A stretch of 8,479 nucleotides of DNA from positions 1-8,479 of the forward strand of contig URZS01000032.1 of NCBI GenBank assembly GCA_900552445.1, written 5' to 3'. Of the stretch, positions 1 through 6,744 are shown one piece after another. This DNA comes from an uncultured Veillonella sp. Lineage in GTDB: Bacteria > Bacillota > Negativicutes > Veillonellales > Veillonellaceae. The translations under genes and the position numbers were made by a program. The notes under the pieces were generated by a model. It ran no database searches. It was not told the DNA's origin and saw only the letters and a list, made by a program, of their open reading frames with translations. Each line of letters starts with the position of its first letter. Position 1 is the stretch's first letter.

Positions 1-296
1 AAGGCAAAATGGTTAAACGTAACGTGGCGATTAAAAATCTTGACTACGGAAAAATTGAACCAGCTGCTGGTGCTACAGTTCGCCAAATCATTACTATTAA
101 AAAAGGCATTACAAAAGAAAATGCTAAAGAAGTAGTAAAAGCAATTAAAAACATGAAAATTAAGGTACAAGCATCTATCCAAGAGGATCAAGTGCGCGTA
201 TCTGGTAAGGATAAAGACGATTTGCAAGCAGTAATCCAAATGTTAAAACAATTGGATATTCCTGTAGAATTGCAATTCGTTAACTTCCGTTCCTAA
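1..296 (+). CDS. yajQ: YajQ-family (UPF0234/DUF520) nucleotide-binding protein, 3' end only
   Basis: This is the C-terminal part of a gene that begins before the window. The reading frame is open from base 3 and gives about 97 residues before the TAA stop at 294-296, followed by a second in-frame TAA. The Met codon at 9 is probably internal, because the frame stays open upstream of it and the family is normally about 160 residues. Family-typical stretches visible are KIKVQASIQEDQVRVSGKDK, DDLQAVIQ and the C-terminal LQFVNFR, which corresponds to the LQFTNFR ending of YajQ proteins. Members are small cytosolic proteins with two ferredoxin-like domains; some have been reported to bind cyclic di-GMP or nucleic acid, but the role here is unknown. 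It lies 71 nt upstream of cbiD on the same strand. Nothing links it functionally to cobalamin synthesis, so it is probably a neighbour and not part of the pathway. Confidence 0.93.
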   Translation, partial: GKMVKRNVAIKNLDYGKIEPAAGATVRQIITIKKGITKENAKEVVKAIKNMKIKVQASIQEDQVRVSGKDKDDLQAVIQMLKQLDIPVELQFVNFRS

Positions 297-312
297 TAAC
301 ATATGTCCATAA

Positions 313-352
313 GATAGGGTTAGTTTGATTCCTTGGAGTCGCTAACCCTATC
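313..352 (+). promoter_or_regulatory. Hairpin in the cbiD leader (terminator-like stem without a T-tract)
   Basis: GATAGGGTTAG at 313-323 is the exact reverse complement of CTAACCCTATC at 342-352, giving an 11-bp perfect stem around an 18-nt loop. The loop can pair further (GATT at 327-330 with AGTC at 337-340, one G-U pair). No run of T follows the stem; the cbiD ribosome binding site starts 5 nt after it. It could be a weak or factor-assisted terminator for the upstream gene, a 5' stabilising hairpin, or a structure that affects cbiD translation. The sequence shows the pairing only; the role is inferred. Confidence 0.6.
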
Positions 353-357
353 GGTGT

Positions 358-363
358 AGGAGG
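358..363 (+). promoter_or_regulatory. Ribosome binding site of cbiD
   Basis: AGGAGG is a full Shine-Dalgarno match with a short 4-nt spacer to the ATG at 368. It supports 368 as the start over the in-frame ATG at 383, where AGAGG at 376-380 leaves only 2 nt. Confidence 0.75.
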
Positions 364-367
364 CCTT

Positions 368-1486
368 ATGAGAGTAGAGGACATGAAGGGTGGCTATACC
401 ACAGGTTCATGTGCTACGGCAGGTATGAAAGCTGGTTTATTGGCACTCTTAGATAAGAACATCGTGGACCAAGTGGTCATTGAAAATCCTCAAGGTCAGT
501 ATATTGAGGTGCCTATTAAAGCCGTAGAGGTTATATCCGATACTGAGGCTAAGGTGACCGTTATGAAAGACGGTGGCGACGATCCTGATGTAACCCATGG
601 CAATGATGTGGAAACGACGGTGACTCTTGATGATACTGGTGAACTACGATTCCGAGCAGGCTTTGGCGTTGGGACGGTAACTAAACCGGGCCTTGCGATG
701 CCGCCTGGAGAACCAGCTATCAATCCAGGGCCTCGTACGATGATGAACATCGTCTTTGAAGAGCATTGTGTACATGGTGAAGGTGTAACCGTAACAGTTA
801 GCGTACCAAATGGTATGATCTTAGCTAAGAAAACCTTAAATCATACCCTCGGTATCGAAGGTGGTATTTCCATTATCGGTACTACAGGTATCGTTAAGCC
901 TATGAGTGAAGAAGGGTTCAAAAACTCTTTAGTGCCTCAGCTAAGAGTTATGAAAGCTAATGGTTGTGAAACAGCTGTTCTCGTACCGGGCCGTATTGGT
1001 CAGGATCTAGCAGAGCAAGTACTGGGTATTCATAAGAATCAAATGGCAGAAACGAGTAATTTTATTGGCTTTATGCTAGAAAAGGCAGTTGAAATTGGCT
1101 TCAAGCGTATCTTGATTATCGGTCATATCGGTAAGTTAATAAAACTCGCTAATGGCAGTTTCCACACGCACAATCGCATGAGTGATGGCCGCATGGAAAG
1201 TATTGTGGCTTATGCCGCTTTAGAAGGGGCATCCCAAGCGGTGTGTGAAGAGTTGTTTAATTGCCAAACTACAGAGTCTACGTTCCCTATTTTGGAGCGC
1301 GAAGGACTGACTGGCGTTTACCAACGAGTAGTAGACCGCGCATCTCTTCGCAGTGAGCGATATATTGCTAACGAAGCAGAGGTGGGCATCATCATTACTA
1401 CCTTAAAAGGTGAGATTTTGGCTATGGATAAACGTGCAAAAGAGATAGGAGAGCTTGAACAATGGCACATACCTTGTATATCGTAG
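368..1486 (+). CDS. cbiD: CbiD, cobalt-precorrin-5B (C1)-methyltransferase
   Basis: CbiD transfers a methyl group from S-adenosylmethionine to C1 of cobalt-precorrin-5B, giving cobalt-precorrin-6A in the anaerobic cobalamin route. The 372-residue product matches the usual family length. Hallmarks in order are GYTTGSCATAG (residues 9-19), DGGDDPDVT (68-76), the glycine/proline-rich GVGTVTKPGLAMPPGEPAIN (100-119) followed by PGPR, GGISIIGTTGIVKPMS (165-180), and GHIGKLIKLANGSFHTHN (252-269). CbiD is unrelated in sequence to the tetrapyrrole methylase family used by the neighbouring CbiE, CbiF and CbiH. It is the first gene of the cbi operon here. Its last nine codons overlap the start of cbiE (25 nt counting both genes' bases), which suggests translational coupling. 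CbiD is specific to the cobalt-early pathway, so its presence points to anaerobic-type synthesis. Confidence 0.97.
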   Translation: MRVEDMKGGYTTGSCATAGMKAGLLALLDKNIVDQVVIENPQGQYIEVPIKAVEVISDTEAKVTVMKDGGDDPDVTHGNDVETTVTLDDTGELRFRAGFGVGTVTKPGLAMPPGEPAINPGPRTMMNIVFEEHCVHGEGVTVTVSVPNGMILAKKTLNHTLGIEGGISIIGTTGIVKPMSEEGFKNSLVPQLRVMKANGCETAVLVPGRIGQDLAEQVLGIHKNQMAETSNFIGFMLEKAVEIGFKRILIIGHIGKLIKLANGSFHTHNRMSDGRMESIVAYAALEGASQAVCEELFNCQTTESTFPILEREGLTGVYQRVVDRASLRSERYIANEAEVGIIITTLKGEILAMDKRAKEIGELEQWHIPCIS

Positions 1487-2088
1487 GCATTGGTCCAGGT
1501 AATCCTGATTATGTGGTACCTAGAGGCCTTAATTTAATTAAACATGCTACAGTATTGGTAGGTAGCGAACGGGCCCTAGAGGACTTTCAAGAACCTGGCC
1601 AAATTACATATCCTGTAACAGGTAAGCTCAGCTTATTGGCTGAGCAAATTGAGCGTGAGCTCAACGACCATGATGTGGTAGTTATGGTAAGCGGTGATAC
1701 AGGCTATTATAGCTTGTTGCCGTATTTGAAGAAGAAATTTACTGCTAATCCTATTGAGGTTGTGCCTGGCATTAGTTCTATGACCTTTGCCTTCGCTCGA
1801 CTCAATGAGGTATGGCATGATGCGGATTTAATGAGCTTTCACGGTCGCCAACCGGCACCGGAAAAACTCGTTTATGAAGCAGGTAAAAAGATGGGGTTCT
1901 TAACGGATCCTGAATATAATCCAGCGCATATTGCGCGTATTTTAATAGATGCAGGCTGGCCAAAAGAAACGAGAGCAGCAGCCCTTGAGCGCTTGAGCTA
2001 TGATGATGAAAAAATCGTAGACTCCACGTTAGAGGTATTAACTGAGCTTGAAGGCTTTGGTCATTCTGTAATGGTGGTACTAGGATGA
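1462..2088 (+). CDS. cbiE: CbiE, cobalt-precorrin-7 (C5)-methyltransferase
   Basis: CbiE methylates C5 of cobalt-precorrin-7 to give cobalt-precorrin-8. The 208-residue protein has the tetrapyrrole methylase fold: the N-terminal SAM-site motif GIGPGN (residues 9-14), MVSGDTGYYSLL (75-86), which contains the conserved SGD, VPGISS (101-106), and SFHGR (125-129). The start at 1462 is supported by AGGAGAG at 1447-1453 with an 8-nt spacer, and the motif sits at the expected distance from the N-terminus. The start lies inside the end of cbiD, in another frame. The stop overlaps the cbiT start as ATGA. CbiE and CbiT are separate proteins here; in many aerobic-pathway organisms the two activities are fused as CobL. 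The separate, adjacent arrangement is usual for anaerobic-pathway bacteria. Confidence 0.96.
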   Translation: MAHTLYIVGIGPGNPDYVVPRGLNLIKHATVLVGSERALEDFQEPGQITYPVTGKLSLLAEQIERELNDHDVVVMVSGDTGYYSLLPYLKKKFTANPIEVVPGISSMTFAFARLNEVWHDADLMSFHGRQPAPEKLVYEAGKKMGFLTDPEYNPAHIARILIDAGWPKETRAAALERLSYDDEKIVDSTLEVLTELEGFGHSVMVVLG

Positions 2089-2672
2089 GACATTTTTTCG
2101 GAATTCCTGATGAGGAATTTATCCGCGGCGACGTGCCGATGACGAAATGCGAGATTCGCAAAGCGGTTATGAACGAGGCGCGTATCGAAGAGAATAGCAT
2201 CGTTCTTGACGTAGGTGCTGGTACGGGCTCTATCTCTATTGAAGCAGCCTTGGCAGCTCCTAAAGGGCATGTATATGCGATTGAACGCTTTGATAAAGGC
2301 ATCGACCTTATCAATGAAAACATGAAGAAGTTCAATGTAAATAATATGACAGTCATAAAGTCTAAAGCTCCTGAAGGTATGGAAGAATTGCCTGACCTTG
2401 ATGCGGTTATTATCGGCGGTAGTGCTGGTGGTATGACAGGCATCATGGATGAAGCACAACGTCTTTTAAAAATTGGCGGTCGTTTAGTTGTAACTGCAGT
2501 AACGATGGAAACTGGTTATACAATCTTAAAAGAATTGAAAGGTCGTCCTTTCACCTATGAAGGGTACCAAATGTCCATCAGTCGTTACCGCAAGGCTGGT
2601 CCCTATCATTTGTTAGACCCATTGAGTCCAATTTTCATTGTATCTGCAACGCGTATCGCAGAAGGAGAGTAA
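2085..2672 (+). CDS. cbiT: CbiT, cobalt-precorrin-6B (C15)-methyltransferase (decarboxylating)
   Basis: CbiT methylates C15 and removes the carboxyl group of the C12 acetate side chain of cobalt-precorrin-6B, giving cobalt-precorrin-7. The 195-residue product is a class I Rossmann methyltransferase, unlike CbiE. The N-terminal GIPDEEF (residues 6-12) and PMTK (18-21) are typical of CbiT; motif I is LDVGAGTGSISIEAA (41-55), the acidic residue ending strand 2 is in YAIERF (64-69), and IIGGSAGG (109-116) lies near the active site in the family. The start is fixed by the ATGA overlap with cbiE. Only a weak GG-containing sequence precedes it, so translation is probably coupled to cbiE. The gene ends 1 nt before cbiF. 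Confidence 0.96.
   Translation: MRHFFGIPDEEFIRGDVPMTKCEIRKAVMNEARIEENSIVLDVGAGTGSISIEAALAAPKGHVYAIERFDKGIDLINENMKKFNVNNMTVIKSKAPEGMEELPDLDAVIIGGSAGGMTGIMDEAQRLLKIGGRLVVTAVTMETGYTILKELKGRPFTYEGYQMSISRYRKAGPYHLLDPLSPIFIVSATRIAEGE
2662..2667 (+). promoter_or_regulatory. Ribosome binding site that decides the cbiF start
   Basis: AAGGAG lies 6 nt before the ATG at 2674. It favours this start over an upstream in-frame ATG at 2638, which would lie inside cbiT and add 12 residues ahead of the conserved N-terminus. Confidence 0.8.
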
Positions 2673-2673
2673 T

Positions 2674-3435
2674 ATGGTTGACGTACATATCGTAGGCGCA
2701 GGCCCTGGGGATCCCGAGTTAATTACTCGTAAAGGGTATCGTTTAGTGCAAGAGGCAGACGTTGTTATCTACGCTGGCTCCTTGGTAAACCCTGCCATTT
2801 TAGAGGCTTGTAAACCAAGCTGTGAAATTCATAATAGTGCTACTATGAACCTTGATGAGGTGTTGGCTGTTATGAAAGCTTCTGTTGAGGCTGGTAAAAG
2901 CGTAGTTCGCCTTCACACAGGTGACCCTGCTATTTACGGTGCTATTCAAGAGCAAATGGATGCACTGGCTGGCATGGGTATTTCTTATGAAGTCGTGCCA
3001 GGTGTAAGTTCTTTCCTTGCTACAGCAGCGGCTTTGAAACAAGAATATACACTACCTAATGTATCTCAAACAGTTATCATTACGCGCATGGAAGGCCGTA
3101 CACCGATGCCTCCAAAGGAAAAATTGCGCATGTTAGCATCTCATGAAGCGACTATGTGTATTTTCCTTAGCGTTCAAATGTTAGATAAGGTTGTAGCTGA
3201 ACTCATCGAGGGCGGTTATGACAAAACGACTCCAGTGGCTATCGTGGTAAAAGCGTCTTGGCCAGACCAACGCATTATCCGTGGCACATTGGAAACCATT
3301 GCGGACATCGTAGCGAAAGAAGGCGTATTGCGCCAAGCTATGATCGTAGTAAGCCATGTATTAGATAGTGAATACGAACTATCTAAGCTTTACGACAAAG
3401 GCTTTGCTCACATGTACCGCAGTGCTAAGGACTAG
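2674..3435 (+). CDS. cbiF: CbiF, cobalt-precorrin-4 (C11)-methyltransferase
   Basis: CbiF methylates C11 of cobalt-precorrin-4 using SAM, giving cobalt-precorrin-5A. The 253-residue tetrapyrrole methylase shows nearly all CbiF/CobM hallmarks: VGAGPGDPELIT (residues 7-18), VIYAGSLVN (31-39), VRLHTGDPAIYGA (78-90), EVVPGVSSFLATAAAL (106-121) leading to KQEYTLP, and the ITRMEGRTPMP segment (136-146). The YAGSLVN and ITR(M)EGRTP motifs distinguish it from CbiE, CbiH and CbiL. The start at 2674 was chosen for its strong ribosome binding site and because it places the SAM motif seven residues in. It is 1 nt from cbiT upstream and 1 nt from cbiG downstream, so it is surely in the same transcript. 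No unusual or missing residues were seen. Confidence 0.97.
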   Translation: MVDVHIVGAGPGDPELITRKGYRLVQEADVVIYAGSLVNPAILEACKPSCEIHNSATMNLDEVLAVMKASVEAGKSVVRLHTGDPAIYGAIQEQMDALAGMGISYEVVPGVSSFLATAAALKQEYTLPNVSQTVIITRMEGRTPMPPKEKLRMLASHEATMCIFLSVQMLDKVVAELIEGGYDKTTPVAIVVKASWPDQRIIRGTLETIADIVAKEGVLRQAMIVVSHVLDSEYELSKLYDKGFAHMYRSAKD

Positions 3436-3436
3436 T

Positions 3437-4585
3437 ATGATGAAAGAACTAGAAACTGTTGCGCCTATGACGGGACGCAAGAAGAATAGAACTGCTATTC
3501 TTTCTGTGTCTGAACGAGGTGCAAAGCTAGGTCAACGCATCAAGTCTTTGGTGGCACCTCATGCGGATTGCTTTGAAAAAGAAAACCGTCCTTCTGGTGG
3601 AGAGGCTATTTACTTTGACTCTCTCAAAAACCATATTGGACAGATTTTCAAGGATTACGACCAAGTGTTATGTATTATGGCACTCGGTATCGTAGTGCGC
3701 ATGATTGCACCATATATTGAGCATAAATCCAAGGATCCTGCTGTAGTCGTTATGGACGAAGTAGGACACCATGTGATTAGCTTGTTATCTGGTCACCTTG
3801 GGGGCGCCAACGAATGGACGCAGTCCATTTCGCTGGCCATCGATGCGGACCCTGTCATTACGACTGCTACGGATGTAAACGGATTGCCAGCGCCTGACGT
3901 GTTGGCGCGCCACGAGCATCTGCTAGTAGATGATTTTCAAACCTTGATCAATGTGAACTCTGCCATTGTTGGGGGAGAACGCGTTGATTATTATATCGAT
4001 GCAAGCTTAGAAAATGCTGAGCATTTAGCGGAAGTTACAAAAGCTCATATTGGTGAACATGGCATGGTTCACGTCGTTTCTTTGGATCAACTAGAGTCTA
4101 TGCCATGTAAAAATGAAAGCTCTGAAGAGGGTACTTCTCGGGTGGTCATTACGGACAAAGGAATAACCGAGTATGGTCATCAATTGATTTTGCGCCCTCG
4201 GACCTATACGATGGGCATTGGCTGTCGTCGAGACACGCCGAAGGAATTAATTCTCGATGCCATACAACAGTCGCTAGCAGCGCATAAGCTTTCACCAAAG
4301 AGCCTTGTAACGGCAGCATCGGTCATCGTTAAACAAGACGAAGTAGGCCTCTTAGAGGCTATGCAAATTATGGGGTGGCCTATCGTGTTCTATACACAGG
4401 ACGAGATGGCACCACTCATTGAAGAACAAGAATTAAAAGAATCTAATTTTGTAAAAGGAACTATAGGAGTAGGAAACGTATGCGAGACAACGGCATTACT
4501 AGCGGCCAAGAGCCGAACATTAATACAGCACAAAACAATTTATCCCAAAACAACGGTAGCCATTGCACAGGTAACATCAAAGTAA
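3437..4585 (+). CDS. cbiG: CbiG, cobalt-precorrin-5A hydrolase
   Basis: CbiG opens the delta-lactone ring of cobalt-precorrin-5A and releases the two-carbon C20 fragment as acetaldehyde, giving cobalt-precorrin-5B. The 382-residue protein has the three-part CbiG layout: an N-terminal domain with IMALGIVVRMIAPYIEHKSK DP-type core (residues 80-101) and LLSGHLGGAN (116-125); a variable middle with a likely linker around 220-235; and a C-terminal domain with MGIGCRRDTP (259-268) and GTIGVGNVCETTALLAA (341-357). AAGGA at 3427-3431 precedes two adjacent ATG codons: 3437 (5-nt spacer) and 3440 (8-nt spacer). Either could be used, changing the protein by one residue. A longer frame from 3368 lies inside cbiF and is unlikely. 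The 3' end overlaps cbiH by 106 nt. CbiG has no counterpart of the same kind in the aerobic route, where CobG/CobF chemistry is used. Confidence 0.96.
   Translation: MMKELETVAPMTGRKKNRTAILSVSERGAKLGQRIKSLVAPHADCFEKENRPSGGEAIYFDSLKNHIGQIFKDYDQVLCIMALGIVVRMIAPYIEHKSKDPAVVVMDEVGHHVISLLSGHLGGANEWTQSISLAIDADPVITTATDVNGLPAPDVLARHEHLLVDDFQTLINVNSAIVGGERVDYYIDASLENAEHLAEVTKAHIGEHGMVHVVSLDQLESMPCKNESSEEGTSRVVITDKGITEYGHQLILRPRTYTMGIGCRRDTPKELILDAIQQSLAAHKLSPKSLVTAASVIVKQDEVGLLEAMQIMGWPIVFYTQDEMAPLIEEQELKESNFVKGTIGVGNVCETTALLAAKSRTLIQHKTIYPKTTVAIAQVTSK
4465..4474 (+). promoter_or_regulatory. Ribosome binding site of cbiH inside cbiG
   Basis: AGGAG (4465-4469, 10 nt from the ATG) and AGGA (4471-4474, 5 nt from the ATG) lie in tandem before the ATG at 4480. 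They support translation of cbiH from within the cbiG coding sequence and decide the long overlap. Confidence 0.65.
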
Positions 4586-5304
4586 TCGGCATCGGCCCTG
4601 GCGATGAAGAGTTTATGACGCCGCAAGCGCGCGAAGCTATCTTAGCGGCTGACCGCGTGGTTGGTTATTTGACATACCTCGACTTGATTAAAGACCTTAT
4701 CGAAGGCAAAGAAACTGTAGGTACTGCAATGATGCAAGAAGTAGATCGTTGCCAACAAGCCGTTGATTTAGCAGTAGAAGGACATCAAGTAGTTGTAGTA
4801 TCCTCTGGTGACTCTGGCGTATACGGCATGGCAGGCCTCGTATTGGAACTTGCTAACAAAGTACCAGCAGAAAAACGCCCTTCCGTAGATATCGTGCCAG
4901 GCCTTAGTGCTGTAAACGTAGCAGCATCTGTATTGGGTGCACCTTTGATGCATGACTTTGCAGTAATTTCCTTGAGCGACTTGATGACTCCATGGGATCT
5001 TATTAAAAAACGTGCTGACCTTTGTGCACAAGGCGATATGGTTATTTCCTTGTACAATCCACGCAGTAAAAAACGCGTTACTCACTTAGATGAAGTTCGT
5101 GAAATCGTTCTTAAATACCGTGACCCTAAAACACCTGTAGGCATCGTGCAAAAAGCAGGTCGTCCAGGTCAACAAATGGTAATTTCCGACCTTGAAAACT
5201 TCACAAAAGAAGAAGTAGATATGCAAACACTTGTTATCATCGGTAACAGCCAAACTTATGTTGAAAATGGTCGCATGATTACACCTCGAGGCTACAAATT
5301 ATGA
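4480..5304 (+). CDS. cbiH: CbiH, cobalt-factor III (C17)-methyltransferase, ring contraction
   Basis: CbiH methylates C17 and contracts the macrocycle, converting cobalt-factor III to cobalt-precorrin-4. The 274-residue product contains a standard CbiH/CobJ core: GIGPGDEEFMTPQA (residues 37-50), DRVVGYLTYL (58-67), VVVVSSGDSGVYGMAG (104-119), DIVPGLSAVNVAASVLGAPL (137-156), HDFAVISLSDLMTPW (158-172) and YNPRSKKR near 190. Before the core there is a polar stretch of about 33 residues rich in Asn, Gln, Ser and Thr. It is encoded almost exactly by the 106 nt shared with the end of cbiG in another frame. No ATG or other obvious start lies between 4480 and the core, and tandem ribosome binding sites precede 4480, so this start is preferred. 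The extension looks like a by-product of the overlap and not a domain. No C-terminal Fe-S extension like that of CbiH60 proteins is present. The stop overlaps cbiJ as ATGA. Confidence 0.95.
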   Translation: MRDNGITSGQEPNINTAQNNLSQNNGSHCTGNIKVIGIGPGDEEFMTPQAREAILAADRVVGYLTYLDLIKDLIEGKETVGTAMMQEVDRCQQAVDLAVEGHQVVVVSSGDSGVYGMAGLVLELANKVPAEKRPSVDIVPGLSAVNVAASVLGAPLMHDFAVISLSDLMTPWDLIKKRADLCAQGDMVISLYNPRSKKRVTHLDEVREIVLKYRDPKTPVGIVQKAGRPGQQMVISDLENFTKEEVDMQTLVIIGNSQTYVENGRMITPRGYKL

Positions 5305-6089
5305 TTTGGGTTATTGCCGGTACCTTGGATGGTCGCACCTTAGCGGTAGATATCCAAGAGCGGACAGGTGAAGATGTGCTTGTTACGGTAGTTAGCCAAT
5401 ATGGAGCAGAGCTTGCTGCCCATAAAGGTATTACTGTACATACGGGCCGTCTTGACCAAGCGGCTATGCAAAACTTGATTAAAGAGCACAATGTGCGCCT
5501 TTTAATCGATGCAAGCCATCCGTATGCAGCAGTTGTTACAGCAACTGCTCAAGATGCAGCAAAGGCAGTAGGTATTCCTTTCGTTCGTTTTGAACGTAAA
5601 GAGGTGCCATTGCCAGAATATGATAAATTACATATCGTAGTGGATGAAGTAGAAGCAGCGAATTTGGCAGGCAAGTTAGCTAAAGAAAATAATGGTCATG
5701 TGTATTTGACTACTGGTAGTAAAACAATGCACATCTTTGCTAAATCTGAAGCCTTGCAAGATTGTGAAGTATGGACACGCATTTTGCCTACCGCAGAGGT
5801 GTTACAGATGATGGAAGACCTCAATGTGAGTCCTAAACGCATCGTTGCTGTACAAGGTCCATTTTCTTACGATATGAACCGCATCATGTTCCACGATACA
5901 AAGGCTAGCGTGGTGGTTATGAAAAACTCTGGCCTAGTAGGTGGTGCTGATACAAAGTTACAAGCCGCTATGGATCTTGGTATCCATGTTATTGTTATCG
6001 ATAGACCTCGTGTTAAACTTGAATGCCACGTGGTATCAACAAATGATGAATTTTTCAAATTATGGGAGGACACTAATGGATTACGTTAA
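5301..6089 (+). CDS. cbiJ: CbiJ, cobalt-precorrin-6A reductase
   Basis: CbiJ reduces one double bond of the ring of cobalt-precorrin-6A with a nicotinamide cofactor, giving cobalt-precorrin-6B; it is the CobK counterpart of the cobalt-early route. The 262-residue protein shows the family pattern: N-terminal IWVIAGTLDGR (residues 2-12), LIDASHPYAA (68-77), VYLTTGSK (134-141), RIVAVQGPFS (180-189) and KNSGLVGGADTKLQAA (208-223). No membrane segment or signal peptide is seen, so it should be cytosolic. The start at 5301 overlaps the cbiH stop in an ATGA, with GAGG at 5288-5291 as ribosome binding site, 9 nt upstream. The 3' end overlaps cbiC by 14 nt. The third intermediate of the reaction order (after CbiD, before CbiT) is thus handled by a gene placed late in the operon: gene order does not follow reaction order. 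Confidence 0.95.
   Translation: MIWVIAGTLDGRTLAVDIQERTGEDVLVTVVSQYGAELAAHKGITVHTGRLDQAAMQNLIKEHNVRLLIDASHPYAAVVTATAQDAAKAVGIPFVRFERKEVPLPEYDKLHIVVDEVEAANLAGKLAKENNGHVYLTTGSKTMHIFAKSEALQDCEVWTRILPTAEVLQMMEDLNVSPKRIVAVQGPFSYDMNRIMFHDTKASVVVMKNSGLVGGADTKLQAAMDLGIHVIVIDRPRVKLECHVVSTNDEFFKLWEDTNGLR
6064..6070 (+). promoter_or_regulatory. Ribosome binding site that decides the cbiC start
   Basis: GGGAGGA lies 5 nt before the ATG at 6076. It favours this start over an in-frame ATG at 5941 within cbiJ, which would add 45 residues with no resemblance to the family. Confidence 0.8.
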
Positions 6090-6741
6090 AAATCCTAAAG
6101 AGATTGAAGATAAAAGTATGCAAATCATTTACGATTATGTAAAAGATTTGGGTTTAACAGATGATGAAGTACGCGTAGTATCTCGTACTGTACATGCTTC
6201 TGGTGACGTTGAATACGCTCAACTCGTAAGAATGAGCCCTGGTGCTGTTCAAAAAGGTATCGAAGCATTGGAAAATGGTGCTAATATTTACACTGACGTA
6301 GAAATGGTTCGCACAGGTATTTCCAAACCAGCTCTTAAAATTCGCGGTAATGAAGTACACTGCTTGATCAAAGACGAAAACGTAGCTAAAATGGCTAAAG
6401 AATTGGGTGTAACTCGTTCTATCGCAGCTATGCGTACATTTGGCAAACAATTAGAAGGCCAAATCGTAGCTATTGGTAATGCGCCTACTGCATTGTACGA
6501 AGTATTACGCTTAGCTCTTGAAGAAGGCATTAAACCAGCTCTTATCATTGGTATCCCTGTAGGCTTCGTAGGTGCTGCAGAATCCAAAGATTATTTGATG
6601 GAAGTATCCCCAGTTCCTTACATCACTGTAAAAGGTAACAAAGGTGGTAGCCCAATCGCTGCTTCCGTATGTAATGCATTGCTTTACACAGACGTAAAAC
6701 GCAATGACATGCTCTTCGTAGAAGGCAAAGAATCTAAATAA
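6076..6741 (+). CDS. cbiC: CbiC, cobalt-precorrin-8 methylmutase
   Basis: CbiC moves the methyl group from C11 to C12 of cobalt-precorrin-8, giving cobyrinic acid (cobalt form), the end of the ring-modification stage. The 221-residue product fits the family length. The catalytic histidine, known as the proton donor in CobH, is expected at H40 within SRTVHASGDVEYA (residues 36-48). Other conserved parts are NGANIYTDVEMVRTGI (67-82), VAIGNAPTAL (131-140), GIPVGFVGAAESK (159-171) and GNKGGSPIAASVCNALL (187-203). The start at 6076 lies inside the last codons of cbiJ, giving a 14-nt overlap. It is the last gene of the operon and is followed within 4 nt by a terminator stem. All 18 lysines use AAA, a stronger bias than in cbiG, so its codon use looks more like that of a well-expressed gene. 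Confidence 0.97.
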   Translation: MDYVKNPKEIEDKSMQIIYDYVKDLGLTDDEVRVVSRTVHASGDVEYAQLVRMSPGAVQKGIEALENGANIYTDVEMVRTGISKPALKIRGNEVHCLIKDENVAKMAKELGVTRSIAAMRTFGKQLEGQIVAIGNAPTALYEVLRLALEEGIKPALIIGIPVGFVGAAESKDYLMEVSPVPYITVKGNKGGSPIAASVCNALLYTDVKRNDMLFVEGKESK

Positions 6742-6744
6742 TAC

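Noticed and set aside
270..299. Possible promoter for cbiD: TTGCAA at 270-275 and TAATAA at 294-299, 18 nt apart
   Set aside because: The boxes match the sigma-70 consensus at only 4 of 6 and 3 of 6 positions and overlap the end of the upstream gene, so chance is a sufficient explanation.
1802..2446. Long antisense open frame of 214 codons over cbiE and cbiT
   Set aside because: It runs opposite two clearly recognised enzymes, resembles no known family by eye, and has no ribosome binding site of note. It is a shadow of the sense codon pattern, as is the other antisense frame at 2061-2459.
5941..6075. N-terminal extension of cbiC with a hydrophobic, membrane-like stretch
   Set aside because: This region is the coding sequence of cbiJ read in another frame. 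A strong ribosome binding site at 6064-6070 points to 6076, and CbiC proteins have no such extension.
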